A stretch of DNA of 64,000 bases from Amycolatopsis sp. WAC 01376 (GTDB lineage Bacteria; Actinomycetota; Actinomycetes; Mycobacteriales; Pseudonocardiaceae): positions 434,001 through 498,000 of the forward strand of contig NZ_QHKL01000001.1 of the NCBI RefSeq assembly GCF_003947415.1, written 5' to 3'. The notes below the pieces were generated by a model. It did not search any database. It was not told where the DNA came from and saw only the letters and a list, made by a program, of their open reading frames with translations. Within the stretch, counting starts at the first letter, position 1. Each line of letters opens with the position of its first letter. The position numbers were made by a program, and so were the translations under genes. This document shows positions 51,398 to 59,914 of this stretch, one piece after another.

Positions 51398-51436
51398 GTT
51401 CGCGGGCGGCCGGATGGCATCCGGCCGCCCGCGAAC
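51398..51436. terminator. Bidirectional terminator between acyltransferase and P450
   Basis: GTTCGCGGGCGGCCGGAT and ATCCGGCCGCCCGCGAAC form an 18-bp perfect stem with a GGC-type tiny loop between converging genes. Confidence 0.85.
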
Positions 51437-51445
51437 AGTTCGGGA

Positions 51446-52666
51446 TCAATAACGCACGGGCAGTCGCAGGACGCTCAGCACCGGTGTCTTCAGCCGGACC
51501 GGAACCTCCTGCAGCGGCACGTCCAGAGCGAGTCCTGGCAGGCCGAGTACCAGCGCGGTCAGCGCCTCGGCCAGCACGAGCCGGGCCAGTCGCTGCCCGA
51601 CGCAGGCGTGCACGCCGTACCCGAAGGCCAGCTGAGCGGACGCGTCCTGGGTCAGCTCCAACCGGTCGGGACAACCGAACTTGGCCGGATCACGGTTGGC
51701 CGACGGCAACGCGACCGTCACCGTCTCCCCCTCGCGGATCAGCTCTCCACCGAGCTCCACATCGGACAGTGCGGTCCGGAAGATCTGGAACTGGTTGACC
51801 GAGGTGTACCGCAACAGCTCCTCGACCATTCCCTCGATGCCGCCGGAGCCGCCGGTCCTGGCGGCCGAACGCAGCCTCTCGAGCTGGTCGCCGTGGTACA
51901 GCAGTGACAGCAACGACGAAGCGAGTGCGCCTTCGCAGCTGGCGAAGCCCGCCGCGAAGACGATCAGCAGCATGTTGGTGATCTCGCGGTCGGTCAGCTC
52001 GGGCTCGGCCGCCAGCCGCCCGATGACGTTTTCGCCCGGCTCGACCCGTGCCTTGCCCACGAGGTCCAGCAGGTGGAAGTACGCCCGCGTCCCGGCCTCC
52101 CGTTCCGCCTCGAGGCTGACCTCGTCGTCGGTGGCACTATCGCTCAGTGCGGACAGGACCGAGCTGCCGGCGAACGGGATCCCCAGCACCTCGCACAGCA
52201 CCCGCAGTGAAAGTGGCCGGATATAGGCCGGCAGGAGGTCGACCGGCGAGCCGTGCTCCCGGACCTCCGCGAGCTGTGCGGTGGCCAGTTCGGCCACCCG
52301 CGGGGCATACGCCGCCGTGGCGCGGGCGCTGAACTCGCCGCTGAGCAGATTCCGGTAGCGGGTGTGCTCCGGCGGGTCCATGTGGATGAACCCACCCGGC
52401 ACGATGGGCACGGACGGGAAGATCTCGCCCTTCTTCGTGACGGGGGCGTGGGTGGTGTGGAACCGGTGGCTGAACGCCTGACTGCTGAGCACCTCGCGGG
52501 CCAGTTCGTGGCTGGTGGCCAGCCAGCCGACGTGACCGTCCGGGTACACCATCCGGGTCAGTGGCCGCGTCCGGACCAGCTCACCGAGTACCGACGGCGG
52601 GTCGAACGGTTCGGTGCGATCCCAGTGCCGCAGATACGAGATCGGTTCCGAGATTCCCTCAGTCAT
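51446..52666 (-). CDS. Cytochrome P450 lacking the acid-alcohol pair
   Basis: A 406-residue P450 with an intact haem loop (AFGYGVHACVGQRLARLVL), ExxR (VEELLRYTS) and MDPPEHTRYRNLL. The I-helix reads VFAAGFASCEGA where AGxE/DT is expected, so the oxygen-activating acid/threonine pair is missing. This is seen in P450s with unusual chemistry or substrate-assisted proton transfer. It is last in a minus-strand operon behind two adenylating enzymes (31-nt gap). Probable tailoring oxidation of the ansamycin or aryl unit. Confidence 0.9.
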   Translation of the reverse strand: MTEGISEPISYLRHWDRTEPFDPPSVLGELVRTRPLTRMVYPDGHVGWLATSHELAREVLSSQAFSHRFHTTHAPVTKKGEIFPSVPIVPGGFIHMDPPEHTRYRNLLSGEFSARATAAYAPRVAELATAQLAEVREHGSPVDLLPAYIRPLSLRVLCEVLGIPFAGSSVLSALSDSATDDEVSLEAEREAGTRAYFHLLDLVGKARVEPGENVIGRLAAEPELTDREITNMLLIVFAAGFASCEGALASSLLSLLYHGDQLERLRSAARTGGSGGIEGMVEELLRYTSVNQFQIFRTALSDVELGGELIREGETVTVALPSANRDPAKFGCPDRLELTQDASAQLAFGYGVHACVGQRLARLVLAEALTALVLGLPGLALDVPLQEVPVRLKTPVLSVLRLPVRY

Positions 52667-52696
52667 GCGATGACATCCTCTGTTCTGGACCGGCTT

Positions 52697-54337
52697 TCAC
52701 CGGGTCGCGTCGGATCCCTCGTTCGCGGCCAGCACCCGAAGCGCTTGCCGGTCCACCTTTCCCGCGGCGCTCAGCGGCAGGCCGGCCAGCAGCACCAGCC
52801 GTTCCGGGAACTTCCGTGGCTCCATCCCGGCCGCGGCGAGGTGCGCGGTGACCTCGGCGAGGCTCAGCTCGGCCGAAGTGGCGACGCAGGCGCAGACGCG
52901 CTCGCCGTACAGCGGATCCGCCACCGCCACGCAGGCGACGTCACGGACCGCGGGATGCGTGATCAGCACCGACTCGACCTCCGCCGGGCTGATGTTGAGG
53001 CCGCCGCGGATGACGACGTCCTTGCGGCGGCCGACGATCCGTAGCCTGCCGCGCTCGTCGATCAACCCGAGATCTCCGGTACGGGTCCAGCCGTCCGCGG
53101 TGCGCAGCGTGCTGTCCAGCTCGGCGGAATTGAGGTAACTCATCGGCGACATCGGGCCGCGGGCGACGACCTCGCCGGTGGCTCCGGCAGCCAGTTCGGC
53201 TCCGTCCTGGCCGACGACGCGGATGTCCGCGACGGCGGGGTCGGGGCGGCCGACCGTACCGTCGTAACGGCCGAGACCGCTGTTGCACGAGACTCCGTCG
53301 GCCGACCCGTACAGCGAGACGACCGTGCACCCCAAGAGCTCCTCGGCGCGCCGCGCGGTGTCCAGGTCGAGCGCGGACCCACCGAGTACGGCGGCCTGCA
53401 GAGAGCCGAGGTCGGCGTCCGGGAGCTCAGGGCAGTCCAGCAGCATCCGCAGCATCGTCGGCACACCCAGCAGGTGGGTGGGCCGGGTGTCGGCGATGGT
53501 CCGCAGCGTCGCGGCGGCGTCGAAGGCAGGCCTCAGCACGAGGGTCCCGCCGAGGGTCGCGAGGGTGACCGGCGTCCCGCTGGAGCCGAAAGCCGACGCC
53601 AGCGGGACGAGGAAGAGGTTGCGCATCGAGGCCGGAGTTCCCCGGTGCAGACCGGCCATCATCACCCCCCGCCCGCCGGCCAGCGCGTTGTGCGAATACA
53701 CGACCATCTTCGGTTCCGCCTCGGACCCGGAGGTGACCAGGATCCGCGCCGGCCCGTCGGGATCGATCTCCCTCGGCGCGAACTCGTCCGAAGTGGCGGC
53801 GAACAGGGCCTCGATCGGCACACAGCCCGGTGGCCCGGTGACACCGTCCCCGGCGACGACGACGGCACGCAGCATCGGCAGGGCGTCGGCGTGTTTCCGG
53901 ATGCGCTCGGCGCAGGGATAACCGTGGTGATCGGCGACGGTGATCACCACGACCGCCTCGGAGCGGCGCAACAGGCTCACCGCGTCGCGGTCGCCACGGC
54001 CGAGCGGGAACGGCAGCACGATGGCGCCTACCGCGGCGACGGCGAGGTCGACAGCACAGGCGAGACGGGCGTTGGGCAGCTGGACCGCCACTACGTCGCC
54101 CGGGCCTACGCCGAGCTGTGCCAGCCCCGCGGCCAGCCGCCTGGCGGTCCGGTCCAGTTCGCCGTAGCTGACCGTCCCCTCGGCGTCCAGCACGGCGGGC
54201 GCCTGAGGCGCGCGCCGGACGTGCCCGCGGAACAGGGAATACAGGTCCTGGTCCGGATAGTGGCCCGCGGCGGCCCAGGACCGGCGCAGGTCGGCGGGAA
54301 CATGGTCGGTGTAACGGATGATGGAGGTGCGGTTCAC
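52697..54337 (-). CDS. Aryl-acid AMP ligase (DhbE/salicylate ligase-like)
   Basis: A 546-residue class I adenylate-forming enzyme. The P-loop is LVTSGSEAEPKMVVYSHN, close to 2,3-dihydroxybenzoate/salicylate-AMP ligases. Further motifs are VVSLYGSADG, GWTRTGDLGLIDERGRLRIV, GRRKDVVIRGGLNISPAE and the catalytic Lys in SAAGKVDRQAL. It activates an aryl or heteroaryl acid as AMP ester or CoA thioester, for example a coumarin- or picolinate-type appendage (inference). GTG 54337 is chosen because of GGGAGGG; ATG 54373 is an alternative. It lies between another ligase (upstream) and the P450. Confidence 0.9.
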   Translation of the reverse strand: MNRTSIIRYTDHVPADLRRSWAAAGHYPDQDLYSLFRGHVRRAPQAPAVLDAEGTVSYGELDRTARRLAAGLAQLGVGPGDVVAVQLPNARLACAVDLAVAAVGAIVLPFPLGRGDRDAVSLLRRSEAVVVITVADHHGYPCAERIRKHADALPMLRAVVVAGDGVTGPPGCVPIEALFAATSDEFAPREIDPDGPARILVTSGSEAEPKMVVYSHNALAGGRGVMMAGLHRGTPASMRNLFLVPLASAFGSSGTPVTLATLGGTLVLRPAFDAAATLRTIADTRPTHLLGVPTMLRMLLDCPELPDADLGSLQAAVLGGSALDLDTARRAEELLGCTVVSLYGSADGVSCNSGLGRYDGTVGRPDPAVADIRVVGQDGAELAAGATGEVVARGPMSPMSYLNSAELDSTLRTADGWTRTGDLGLIDERGRLRIVGRRKDVVIRGGLNISPAEVESVLITHPAVRDVACVAVADPLYGERVCACVATSAELSLAEVTAHLAAAGMEPRKFPERLVLLAGLPLSAAGKVDRQALRVLAANEGSDATR

Positions 54338-54380
54338 GAGACCCTCCCTGGTCTGCGCCTGACGGAGATCCATGCGGTCC

Positions 54381-55967
54381 CTAGACCCGGGAGACGGGCC
54401 GGGTCAGCGCCGCGCGGGCATCGGCCCGCAGCTGGACCCGATCGGGTTTGCCCCAGCCGGTCTTCGGCAGTGATCGGCGAATCTCGATCAGGCTGGGGAC
54501 GTGGTTGTCGGACAGTGCTTCGGCGACCTGGCGGCGCAACTCCTGGACGTCCACGACGGCGCCGGGCTCCGGCACGACGGCGGCGTAGACGCGCTCCACC
54601 CGATCGGCGTCTTCGACCCCGCACACCGCAGTCTGGGACACGCCGGGCAGCCGGCCGAGTACCTTCTCCACCGCCTCGGGATGGATGTGGACACCGTTGA
54701 TCTTCATCAAGTCCGCGAGGCGGCCGCTCAAGTGCAGGTAACCGTCGGCGTCGAGGTGCCCGAGGTCGCCGGTGCGGACCCAGCCGTCACGGATGAGCGC
54801 CGCGGTCAGCTCCGGATCGTGCCAATACCCTGCCGACGGCCAGCTCGGAATCGCGCAGACCTCGCCGACCTCGCCGGCGGCCAGCGCCTCGCCGGTCTCC
54901 GGATGCCGGACGCTCAGCCCGCCGGGGTTCACCGGTCTGCCGACCGTCCCGCGGGCGTCCAGGTCGCCGTGCTCGTCGGCGGCGAGCATGGTGAGCACGC
55001 CGGTCTCGGTCGTGCCGTACACCTGGATCAGCACCGGACCGAAGATCTCCTGGACCTCGCGCAGCCGCTGCGGCTCGGGACGTCCCGAGTAGAACACCTC
55101 GGTCAGGCTGGACAGGTCGGTGCCGGGCCGGTCCGGATGCTCGGCGAGCGCGTACATCTGCGGAGTGCCGAGAAAAAGCCGGCTGATCCGGTACTCGGCG
55201 ACAGCGCGCAGCACGGCCCCCGCGTCGAAGCCCGGCTGCAGCACGACCATGCCACCGCTGACGAGCGTGTCGTCCGCGGCGAGCACGTCGGAATGGATGA
55301 GCGGTGTGGTGATCAGAAGGTTCGTCCGGCCGCCGGCGCTCGCGCCTGCCATGGGTGGGAGGCAGGGGGCCGCCGAGACCATGGCGTTCCTGACCCCGAA
55401 GGTCCAGCAGACGCCGTTCCGGCCGCTCGGGAGCCTGACTTGGGTGATCACCGCGAGGTCGTCGTCCGCGAGGTCCGCGGCCGAGCCCGCGCCGTCGCCG
55501 GAACCGGCGGTCAAATCCACGGTGCCCGGCCGCCCCGCACCCAGCACGGCGAGAATCGGCCGATCGGTCGCGTCCGCCAGCAGGCCACGTGCCCGTTCCT
55601 CGTTCGCCGCGTCGACCGCCAGCATCCGTACACCGGCATCCGTGCCGAGGGCGCGCCGCAGCTCCATGCGCAACTCGTCCTCGGGTCCGTCCGGATGCAG
55701 CCAGCGCAGATGCGCGGCGGTCGCCCCCGCCAGATTGACCGCCCATTGCAGGATCATCGTGGCGGCGGTGTTCGTCTCGGTCAGGACGCAGACGACGTCA
55801 CCACGGGTGATGCCCTGCCCGCCCATCACGTCCGCGGCCCGGCGGGTGGCATCGGCCAGCTCACCGGTGGTGAGGAGGGCGTCACCGCTGACCATCGCGG
55901 CGCGATCCGGCTCGGCATCGAAATGGTCCAGCAACTGCTGGACGTAATGCACATGCGTCATACTCAT
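54381..55967 (-). CDS. Acyl/aryl-CoA ligase paralogue with damaged ATP-binding P-loop
   Basis: A 528-residue adenylate-forming enzyme, very similar to the next gene (56293-57861). The phosphate loop (A3) that reads TSGSSGLPKG in the paralogue is VRLPSGRNG here, one residue shorter and without the Lys. The acceptor motif YGTTETG, the hinge (GWVRTGDLGHLDADGYLHLS) and the C-terminal Lys (GWGKPDR) are kept. Adenylation is therefore doubtful, and it may be a decaying or repurposed copy. ATG 55967 lies 64 nt after the -10 of its own RifZ-like promoter; the genes 54337 and 52666 follow in the same operon. Confidence 0.85.
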   Translation of the reverse strand: MSMTHVHYVQQLLDHFDAEPDRAAMVSGDALLTTGELADATRRAADVMGGQGITRGDVVCVLTETNTAATMILQWAVNLAGATAAHLRWLHPDGPEDELRMELRRALGTDAGVRMLAVDAANEERARGLLADATDRPILAVLGAGRPGTVDLTAGSGDGAGSAADLADDDLAVITQVRLPSGRNGVCWTFGVRNAMVSAAPCLPPMAGASAGGRTNLLITTPLIHSDVLAADDTLVSGGMVVLQPGFDAGAVLRAVAEYRISRLFLGTPQMYALAEHPDRPGTDLSSLTEVFYSGRPEPQRLREVQEIFGPVLIQVYGTTETGVLTMLAADEHGDLDARGTVGRPVNPGGLSVRHPETGEALAAGEVGEVCAIPSWPSAGYWHDPELTAALIRDGWVRTGDLGHLDADGYLHLSGRLADLMKINGVHIHPEAVEKVLGRLPGVSQTAVCGVEDADRVERVYAAVVPEPGAVVDVQELRRQVAEALSDNHVPSLIEIRRSLPKTGWGKPDRVQLRADARAALTRPVSRV

Positions 55968-56030
55968 TACCCGGTTTCGCCTTCCTGTCCGGGAAAACCG
56001 ATGACCAGCGATCGAAGGAAGATAAATCGC

Positions 56031-56074
56031 AGGCTAATCGGCGGATGCCCCGATCCCATCCCTCACCTTGACTG
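56031..56074 (-). promoter_or_regulatory. RifZ-like box and -10, promoter 6 (ligase-ligase-P450 operon)
   Basis: Minus strand CAGTC-N8-GGATG (56074-56057), GAGGGAT, 21 nt, TAGCCT (56036-56031). The leader up to the ATG is almost identical to that of promoter 7, so gene and promoter were duplicated together. Confidence 0.75.
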
Positions 56075-56084
56075 CACCGCCTGG

Positions 56085-56290
56085 ACTGTCCACAAAGGAA
56101 ACCGAAATGGGCGGTTCTACCAAGGGGTCGTGAGTGGCAAAGTCGTCCTAACCCTCATTGCCACTCACGATCCGGACTAGCGTCCCGTGTGGACAGTCGC
56201 GCCCCGGGTCCGCTGCCGGTGGCTTGTCCGGCTTGTCTGTTCGATGGGCCGCCTGGGCGCGAAGACCGCGAACTTGGCTTATGAAAAGTG
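56085..56290. repeat. Intergenic repeat island F
   Basis: The gap between the two ligase genes. It contains CTGTCCACAAAGGA (56088-56101), a GTCGTGAGTGG hairpin (56124-56168), and a truncated copy of the ~160-bp unit (CCCGTGTGGACAGTCGCGCC from 56182 on). No gene. Confidence 0.6.
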
Positions 56291-56292
56291 CT

Positions 56293-57861
56293 CTAGACCC
56301 GGGAGACGGGCCGGACCAGTGCCGCGCGGGCATCGGCCCGCAGCCGGGCACGGTCGGGTTTGCCAGGACCGGTCACCGGCAGTTCCCGGCAGATTTCGAT
56401 CAGGCTGGGGACGTGGTTGTCGGACAGTGCCTCGGCGACCTGGCGGCGCAGCTCCTCGGCGTCCACCGCCGCACCGGGCTTGGGCACCACGGCGGCGTAG
56501 ATCTGCTCCACCCGATCGGCGTCTTCCACCCCGCACACCGCGACCTGGGAAACGCCGGGAACCTGGCTGAGCACCTTTTCGACGGCCTCGGGATGGATTC
56601 GGAGTCCCTTGACCTTCATCATGTCCGCGAGACGGCCGCTCAGGTGCAGGTAACCGTCGGCGTCGAGGTGCCCGAGGTCGCCGGTGCGGACCCAGCCGTC
56701 ACGGGAAAGCGCCGCGGTCAGCTTGGGCTCGCGCCAGTAGCCTGCCATCGGCCAGCGCGGAATCGCGCAGATCTCGCCGACCTCACCGGCGGCCAGCGCC
56801 TCGCCGGTCTCCGGATGCCGGACGCTCAGCGCCCCGGGATTCACCGGCTTGCCGACGGTGCCGCACTTGCGCAGGTCGTCGTGGTCGTGCGGGAAGAGCA
56901 TGGTGAGCACGCCGGTCTCGGTCGTGCCGTACACCTGGATCAGCACCGGACCGAAGATCTCGTGCGCCTCGCGCAGTCGTAGCGGTGCCCCGTGGCTGCC
57001 GGTGTAGATCAGTTCGGTCAGGCTGGACAGGTCGGTACCGGGCCGGTCCGGATGCTCGGCGAGCGCGTACACCTGCGGAGTGCCGATGATGAGCCTGCCG
57101 ATCCGGTGTTTCGCGACCGCGCGCAGGACGGCTCCCGCGTCGAAACCGGGATGCAGCACGACCATGCCGCCGGTGATGAGGGCGTCGTCCGCGCCGAATC
57201 CGCTGGAATGGGTGAGCGGTGCGGTGATCAGGAGGTTCGTCCTGCCGCTGCGGCCGACGGCCGACGTGGCCATCTCGTTCTTGACCCCGAAGGTCCAGCA
57301 AACACCTTTCGGCAGGCCGCTCGACCCGCTGGTCTGGGTGATCACCGCGAGGTCGTCGTCGACGATGTCCGCGGCCGGGCCCGCGCCGTCGCCGGAACCG
57401 GCGGTCAAATCCACGGTGTCCGGCCGCCCCGCGCCCAGCACGGCGAGAATCGGCCGATCGGTCGCGTCCGCCAGCAGGCCACGTGCCCGTTCCTCGTTCG
57501 CCGCGTCGACCGCCAGCATCTTCGCCCTGACATCCGCGACGACGGCGCGCTGCAGCTCCATGCGCAACTCGTCGTCGGGCACGACCGCGTTCATCCCGCG
57601 CACATGCGCCGCGGTCGCCCCCATCAGGTTGGCCGCCCACCGCAGGATCAGCGTGGCGGCGGTGTTCGGCTCGGTCAGGATGCCGACGACGTCGCCGCGC
57701 TCGACGCCATGGTGCCGCATCGTGGCCGCGGCCCGCCGGGTGGCATCGGCCAATTCCCCGGCGGTGAGGAGGGCGTCACCGCTGACCATCGCGGCGCGAT
57801 CCGGCTCGGCATCGAAATGGGTCAGCAACTGCTGAACATAATGCACATGTGTAGTACTCAT
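56293..57861 (-). CDS. Acyl/aryl-CoA ligase (intact paralogue)
   Basis: A 522-residue adenylate-forming ligase. It has the P-loop VITQTSGSSGLPKGVCWTFG, YGTTETGVLTML, GWVRTGDLGHLDADGYLHLS, GRLADMMKVKGLRIHPEAVE, and the catalytic Lys in TGPGKPDRARL. All core motifs are intact, in contrast to the neighbouring copy. The substrate is probably a small carboxylic acid feeding the cluster; the pocket cannot be read with confidence. ATG 57861 aligns with the paralogue's start (MSTTHVHYVQQLL). A RifZ-like promoter lies 63 nt upstream. Confidence 0.9.
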   Translation of the reverse strand: MSTTHVHYVQQLLTHFDAEPDRAAMVSGDALLTAGELADATRRAAATMRHHGVERGDVVGILTEPNTAATLILRWAANLMGATAAHVRGMNAVVPDDELRMELQRAVVADVRAKMLAVDAANEERARGLLADATDRPILAVLGAGRPDTVDLTAGSGDGAGPAADIVDDDLAVITQTSGSSGLPKGVCWTFGVKNEMATSAVGRSGRTNLLITAPLTHSSGFGADDALITGGMVVLHPGFDAGAVLRAVAKHRIGRLIIGTPQVYALAEHPDRPGTDLSSLTELIYTGSHGAPLRLREAHEIFGPVLIQVYGTTETGVLTMLFPHDHDDLRKCGTVGKPVNPGALSVRHPETGEALAAGEVGEICAIPRWPMAGYWREPKLTAALSRDGWVRTGDLGHLDADGYLHLSGRLADMMKVKGLRIHPEAVEKVLSQVPGVSQVAVCGVEDADRVEQIYAAVVPKPGAAVDAEELRRQVAEALSDNHVPSLIEICRELPVTGPGKPDRARLRADARAALVRPVSRV

Positions 57862-57923
57862 TACCCGGTTTCGCCTTCCTGTCCGGGAAAACCGATGACC
57901 ACTGGACGAGCGCGACAAGGCGC

Positions 57924-57968
57924 ACGCTAATCGGCGAGTGCCACGGTCCCCATCCCTCACCTTGACTG
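57924..57968 (-). promoter_or_regulatory. RifZ-like box and -10, promoter 7 (intact ligase)
   Basis: Minus strand CAGTC-N8-GGATG (57968-57951), GAGGGAT, 22 nt, TAGCGT (57929-57924). The box overlaps the 5' side of the gap before the acetamidase stop at 57983. Confidence 0.75.
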
Positions 57969-57982
57969 CACGGGTGACCGCG

Positions 57983-58984
57983 TCAGGCCGCGGGACGCAG
58001 CCAACGGTCGACCCGGGCACGCAGGTCGGCCGGGAAGATGTCCTTGCGCAGCAAGGCGTGCACCCCCTTGGGCGGCAAGGGAACGTCGACGTGGTGGGGC
58101 TCGGTCTGGTCCGCGTACTGGGTGACCCGGAAACTCGCCGCCATGCTGCACAGGGCGTGGGCTTCGGCGCGGGTGACGCCGGACGCCGCGCTGAACCAGC
58201 CGATCAGGCCGCGCAGGCAGTCGACCAGTGCGGCCTCCAGGCTGTCGGCCAGCCCGATGCCGACCCAGTACGTGTCGGTCTCGGCGAGCGGCCGGGTCAG
58301 GCCAACCTGCTTGTGGAGGTCGTACCGCATCCGCAAGCGCTCGGCCGTGGACTTGAGGGCGGTCTGGTCGACGAGCCCGTCGCCCTGCAGGGCGTGAATG
58401 TCGCCCAGCCAGATCCGGGCCCCCGGCTTGGCGACGGGGAGGAACAGCGAGGAACCCACGGTGAGTTCGGGAAGGGAAAGGTTGCCGCCGTGGTCGCCGC
58501 CGATGAGCGCGCTCGTCTGCTCGTCGCCCGGCGGTTCGACCGCGATGATGCCGGCGAACGGGTCGAGTGGCAGCGAAATCCCGTGTACGTAGTCGGCCCG
58601 GGTGCGGGTCTCGTCGAACCGGAAGTCGTGGAAGTACGGCTCGTCGAAGTCGTACGGCAGCGCGCCTGCCCTGGTGGGGAAGGCGTTGGCGCCCCAGTCG
58701 CCCACCCGCAGTTCGGTCAGACGGCACTCGACGACGTCGCCTGGTTCGGCACCGGCCACCTCGACCGGGCCGACGATCTGGAACGGGCAGCCCGGGTACT
58801 CCTTGCGCAGCCGCGCACGGTCGGCAGAGGACATGCCGTACCGCAACCGGTTCTGCCAGTTCGTCCAGGTGTCAGGGTAGAGAACCTCGTCACCGGGCTC
58901 GATCTTGGCGGCGGGCGCCGCGCCGGGATCGAGTATTCCCGGCCGGACAGTGTCCATTGTGGACTCTACTGTGTGCGTCGTCAC
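57983..58984 (-). CDS. Acetamidase/formamidase family protein
   Basis: A 333-residue FmdA/AmdA-type amidase: VECRLTELRVGDWG, PFAGIIAVEPPGD, GGDHGGNLSLPELTVGSSLF with the metal-binding Asp/His, and WLGDIHALQGDGLV. It hydrolyses short amides to acid and ammonia in the cytosol. A link to the cluster (for example a carbamoyl- or amide-bearing intermediate) is unproven. The start is uncertain: GTG 58984 opens the frame without a ribosome site; ATG 58957 (TAGAG upstream) is the alternative. Confidence 0.85.
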   Translation of the reverse strand: MTTHTVESTMDTVRPGILDPGAAPAAKIEPGDEVLYPDTWTNWQNRLRYGMSSADRARLRKEYPGCPFQIVGPVEVAGAEPGDVVECRLTELRVGDWGANAFPTRAGALPYDFDEPYFHDFRFDETRTRADYVHGISLPLDPFAGIIAVEPPGDEQTSALIGGDHGGNLSLPELTVGSSLFLPVAKPGARIWLGDIHALQGDGLVDQTALKSTAERLRMRYDLHKQVGLTRPLAETDTYWVGIGLADSLEAALVDCLRGLIGWFSAASGVTRAEAHALCSMAASFRVTQYADQTEPHHVDVPLPPKGVHALLRKDIFPADLRARVDRWLRPAA

Positions 58985-59109
58985 GGATGCAACGCTAGGC
59001 AGCCGAGGACATGCCGGGCAAGGAAGTCCTGGCGTCGCCGGGAAAGACTGTCAACCTGACTGGTGCCGCGCGACGCGACCGCTGGCCGGCCGACGCGGGC
59101 CTGGTCGCC

Positions 59110-59690
59110 AGGTCTCGTATGTCCGTCCACAAGGGACACTTGGCCTCCGGCGGCCGTGTCGCGAAAACCACTTTCGGGACGTCAGGTGTCGCGAAAGTGG
59201 CTTTCGCGACATGCCTTGGCATTACGCCACGTTTGACTTATTGAGGGGTAGGGCAAAGGTGTCGTGGTCGTGGGGTGAGGCCGGCGGTGAGGTGAAGGCG
59301 TCCTTCGCCGCGTCCGATGCAGTGAAGGACGCCTTCGCCCCTTGCTCTGCGGTGCGAGCCCGTTCGTCCCGCTGGGGGGCGGGCGGAGCTAAGCCGTAAC
59401 TCGCGTGCTTGAACACGTAACTCGCGTGCTTGAACACGTAACTCGCGTGCTTGAACACGTAACTCGCGTGCTTGAACACGTAACTCGCGTGTTTGGACAC
59501 GTAACTCGCGTGTCCGGCGTCCAACACGTGAGTTATTGAGGGGTGGGGCGAAGTTGGGAGGTTGCGGTAGCGAGGAGGGGGCTTTCGCGACATGCCTTGG
59601 CATCACGGCGGTAAGTCCGTGCGCACAAAGGCCCCTTCACCGCGCTAGGCGCGATGAAGGGGCCCTTGACGTAGCTCAGGTGGGCGTTAC
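59110..59690. repeat. Composite intergenic repeat island G with 21-bp tandem array
   Basis: No gene. Parts are TGTCGCGAAAACCACTTTCG and TGTCGCGAAAGTGGCTTTCG (59156-59210) and a TTGAGGGGTAGGGCAAAGG block with the GTGAAGG/CCTTC element (59240-59350). Next comes an array of at least five 21-bp units TAACTCGCGTGCTTGAACACG, of which four are identical (59396-59505), plus a variant (59506-59533). The island ends with a paired GGCCCCTTCACCGCG / CGCGATGAAGGGGCC hairpin (59630-59665) 20 nt after the IF-1 stop on the other strand. Confidence 0.75.
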
Positions 59691-59914
59691 TGCATCCGGT
59701 GCCGGAAGGTGATCCGGCCACGGGTCAGGTCATAGGGGCTCAGCTCCACCGTCACCGTGTCCTGCGGCAAGATCTTGATGTAGTGCTTGCGCAGCTTTCC
59801 ACTGATATGGGCGAGTACCTTGTGCCCGTTCTCGAGCTCCACGGTGAACTTGGCGTCTTTGAGGCACTCGACGATGGTGCCGACGACTTCGATACCCCGG
59901 TTTACTTTCGACAC
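59687..59914 (-). CDS. infA: Translation initiation factor IF-1 paralogue, cassette 3
   Basis: 75 residues: [40 protein letters not shown], and [20 protein letters not shown]. It is closer to canonical actinobacterial IF-1 (KVLAHISGK…HYIKIL) than the other two copies, although the C-terminus (RHRMQ) is extended. GTG 59914 starts inside the last codons of the GNAT gene (13-nt overlap), so it is translationally coupled. The hairpin at 59630-59665 may terminate the transcript. Confidence 0.92.
   Translation of the reverse strand: MSKVNRGIEVVGTIVECLKDAKFTVELENGHKVLAHISGKLRKHYIKILPQDTVTVELSPYDLTRGRITFRHRMQ

Noticed and set aside
59396..59533. CRISPR array
   Set aside because: The 21-bp units are directly abutting with no unique spacers and there are no cas genes; it is a tandem repeat.
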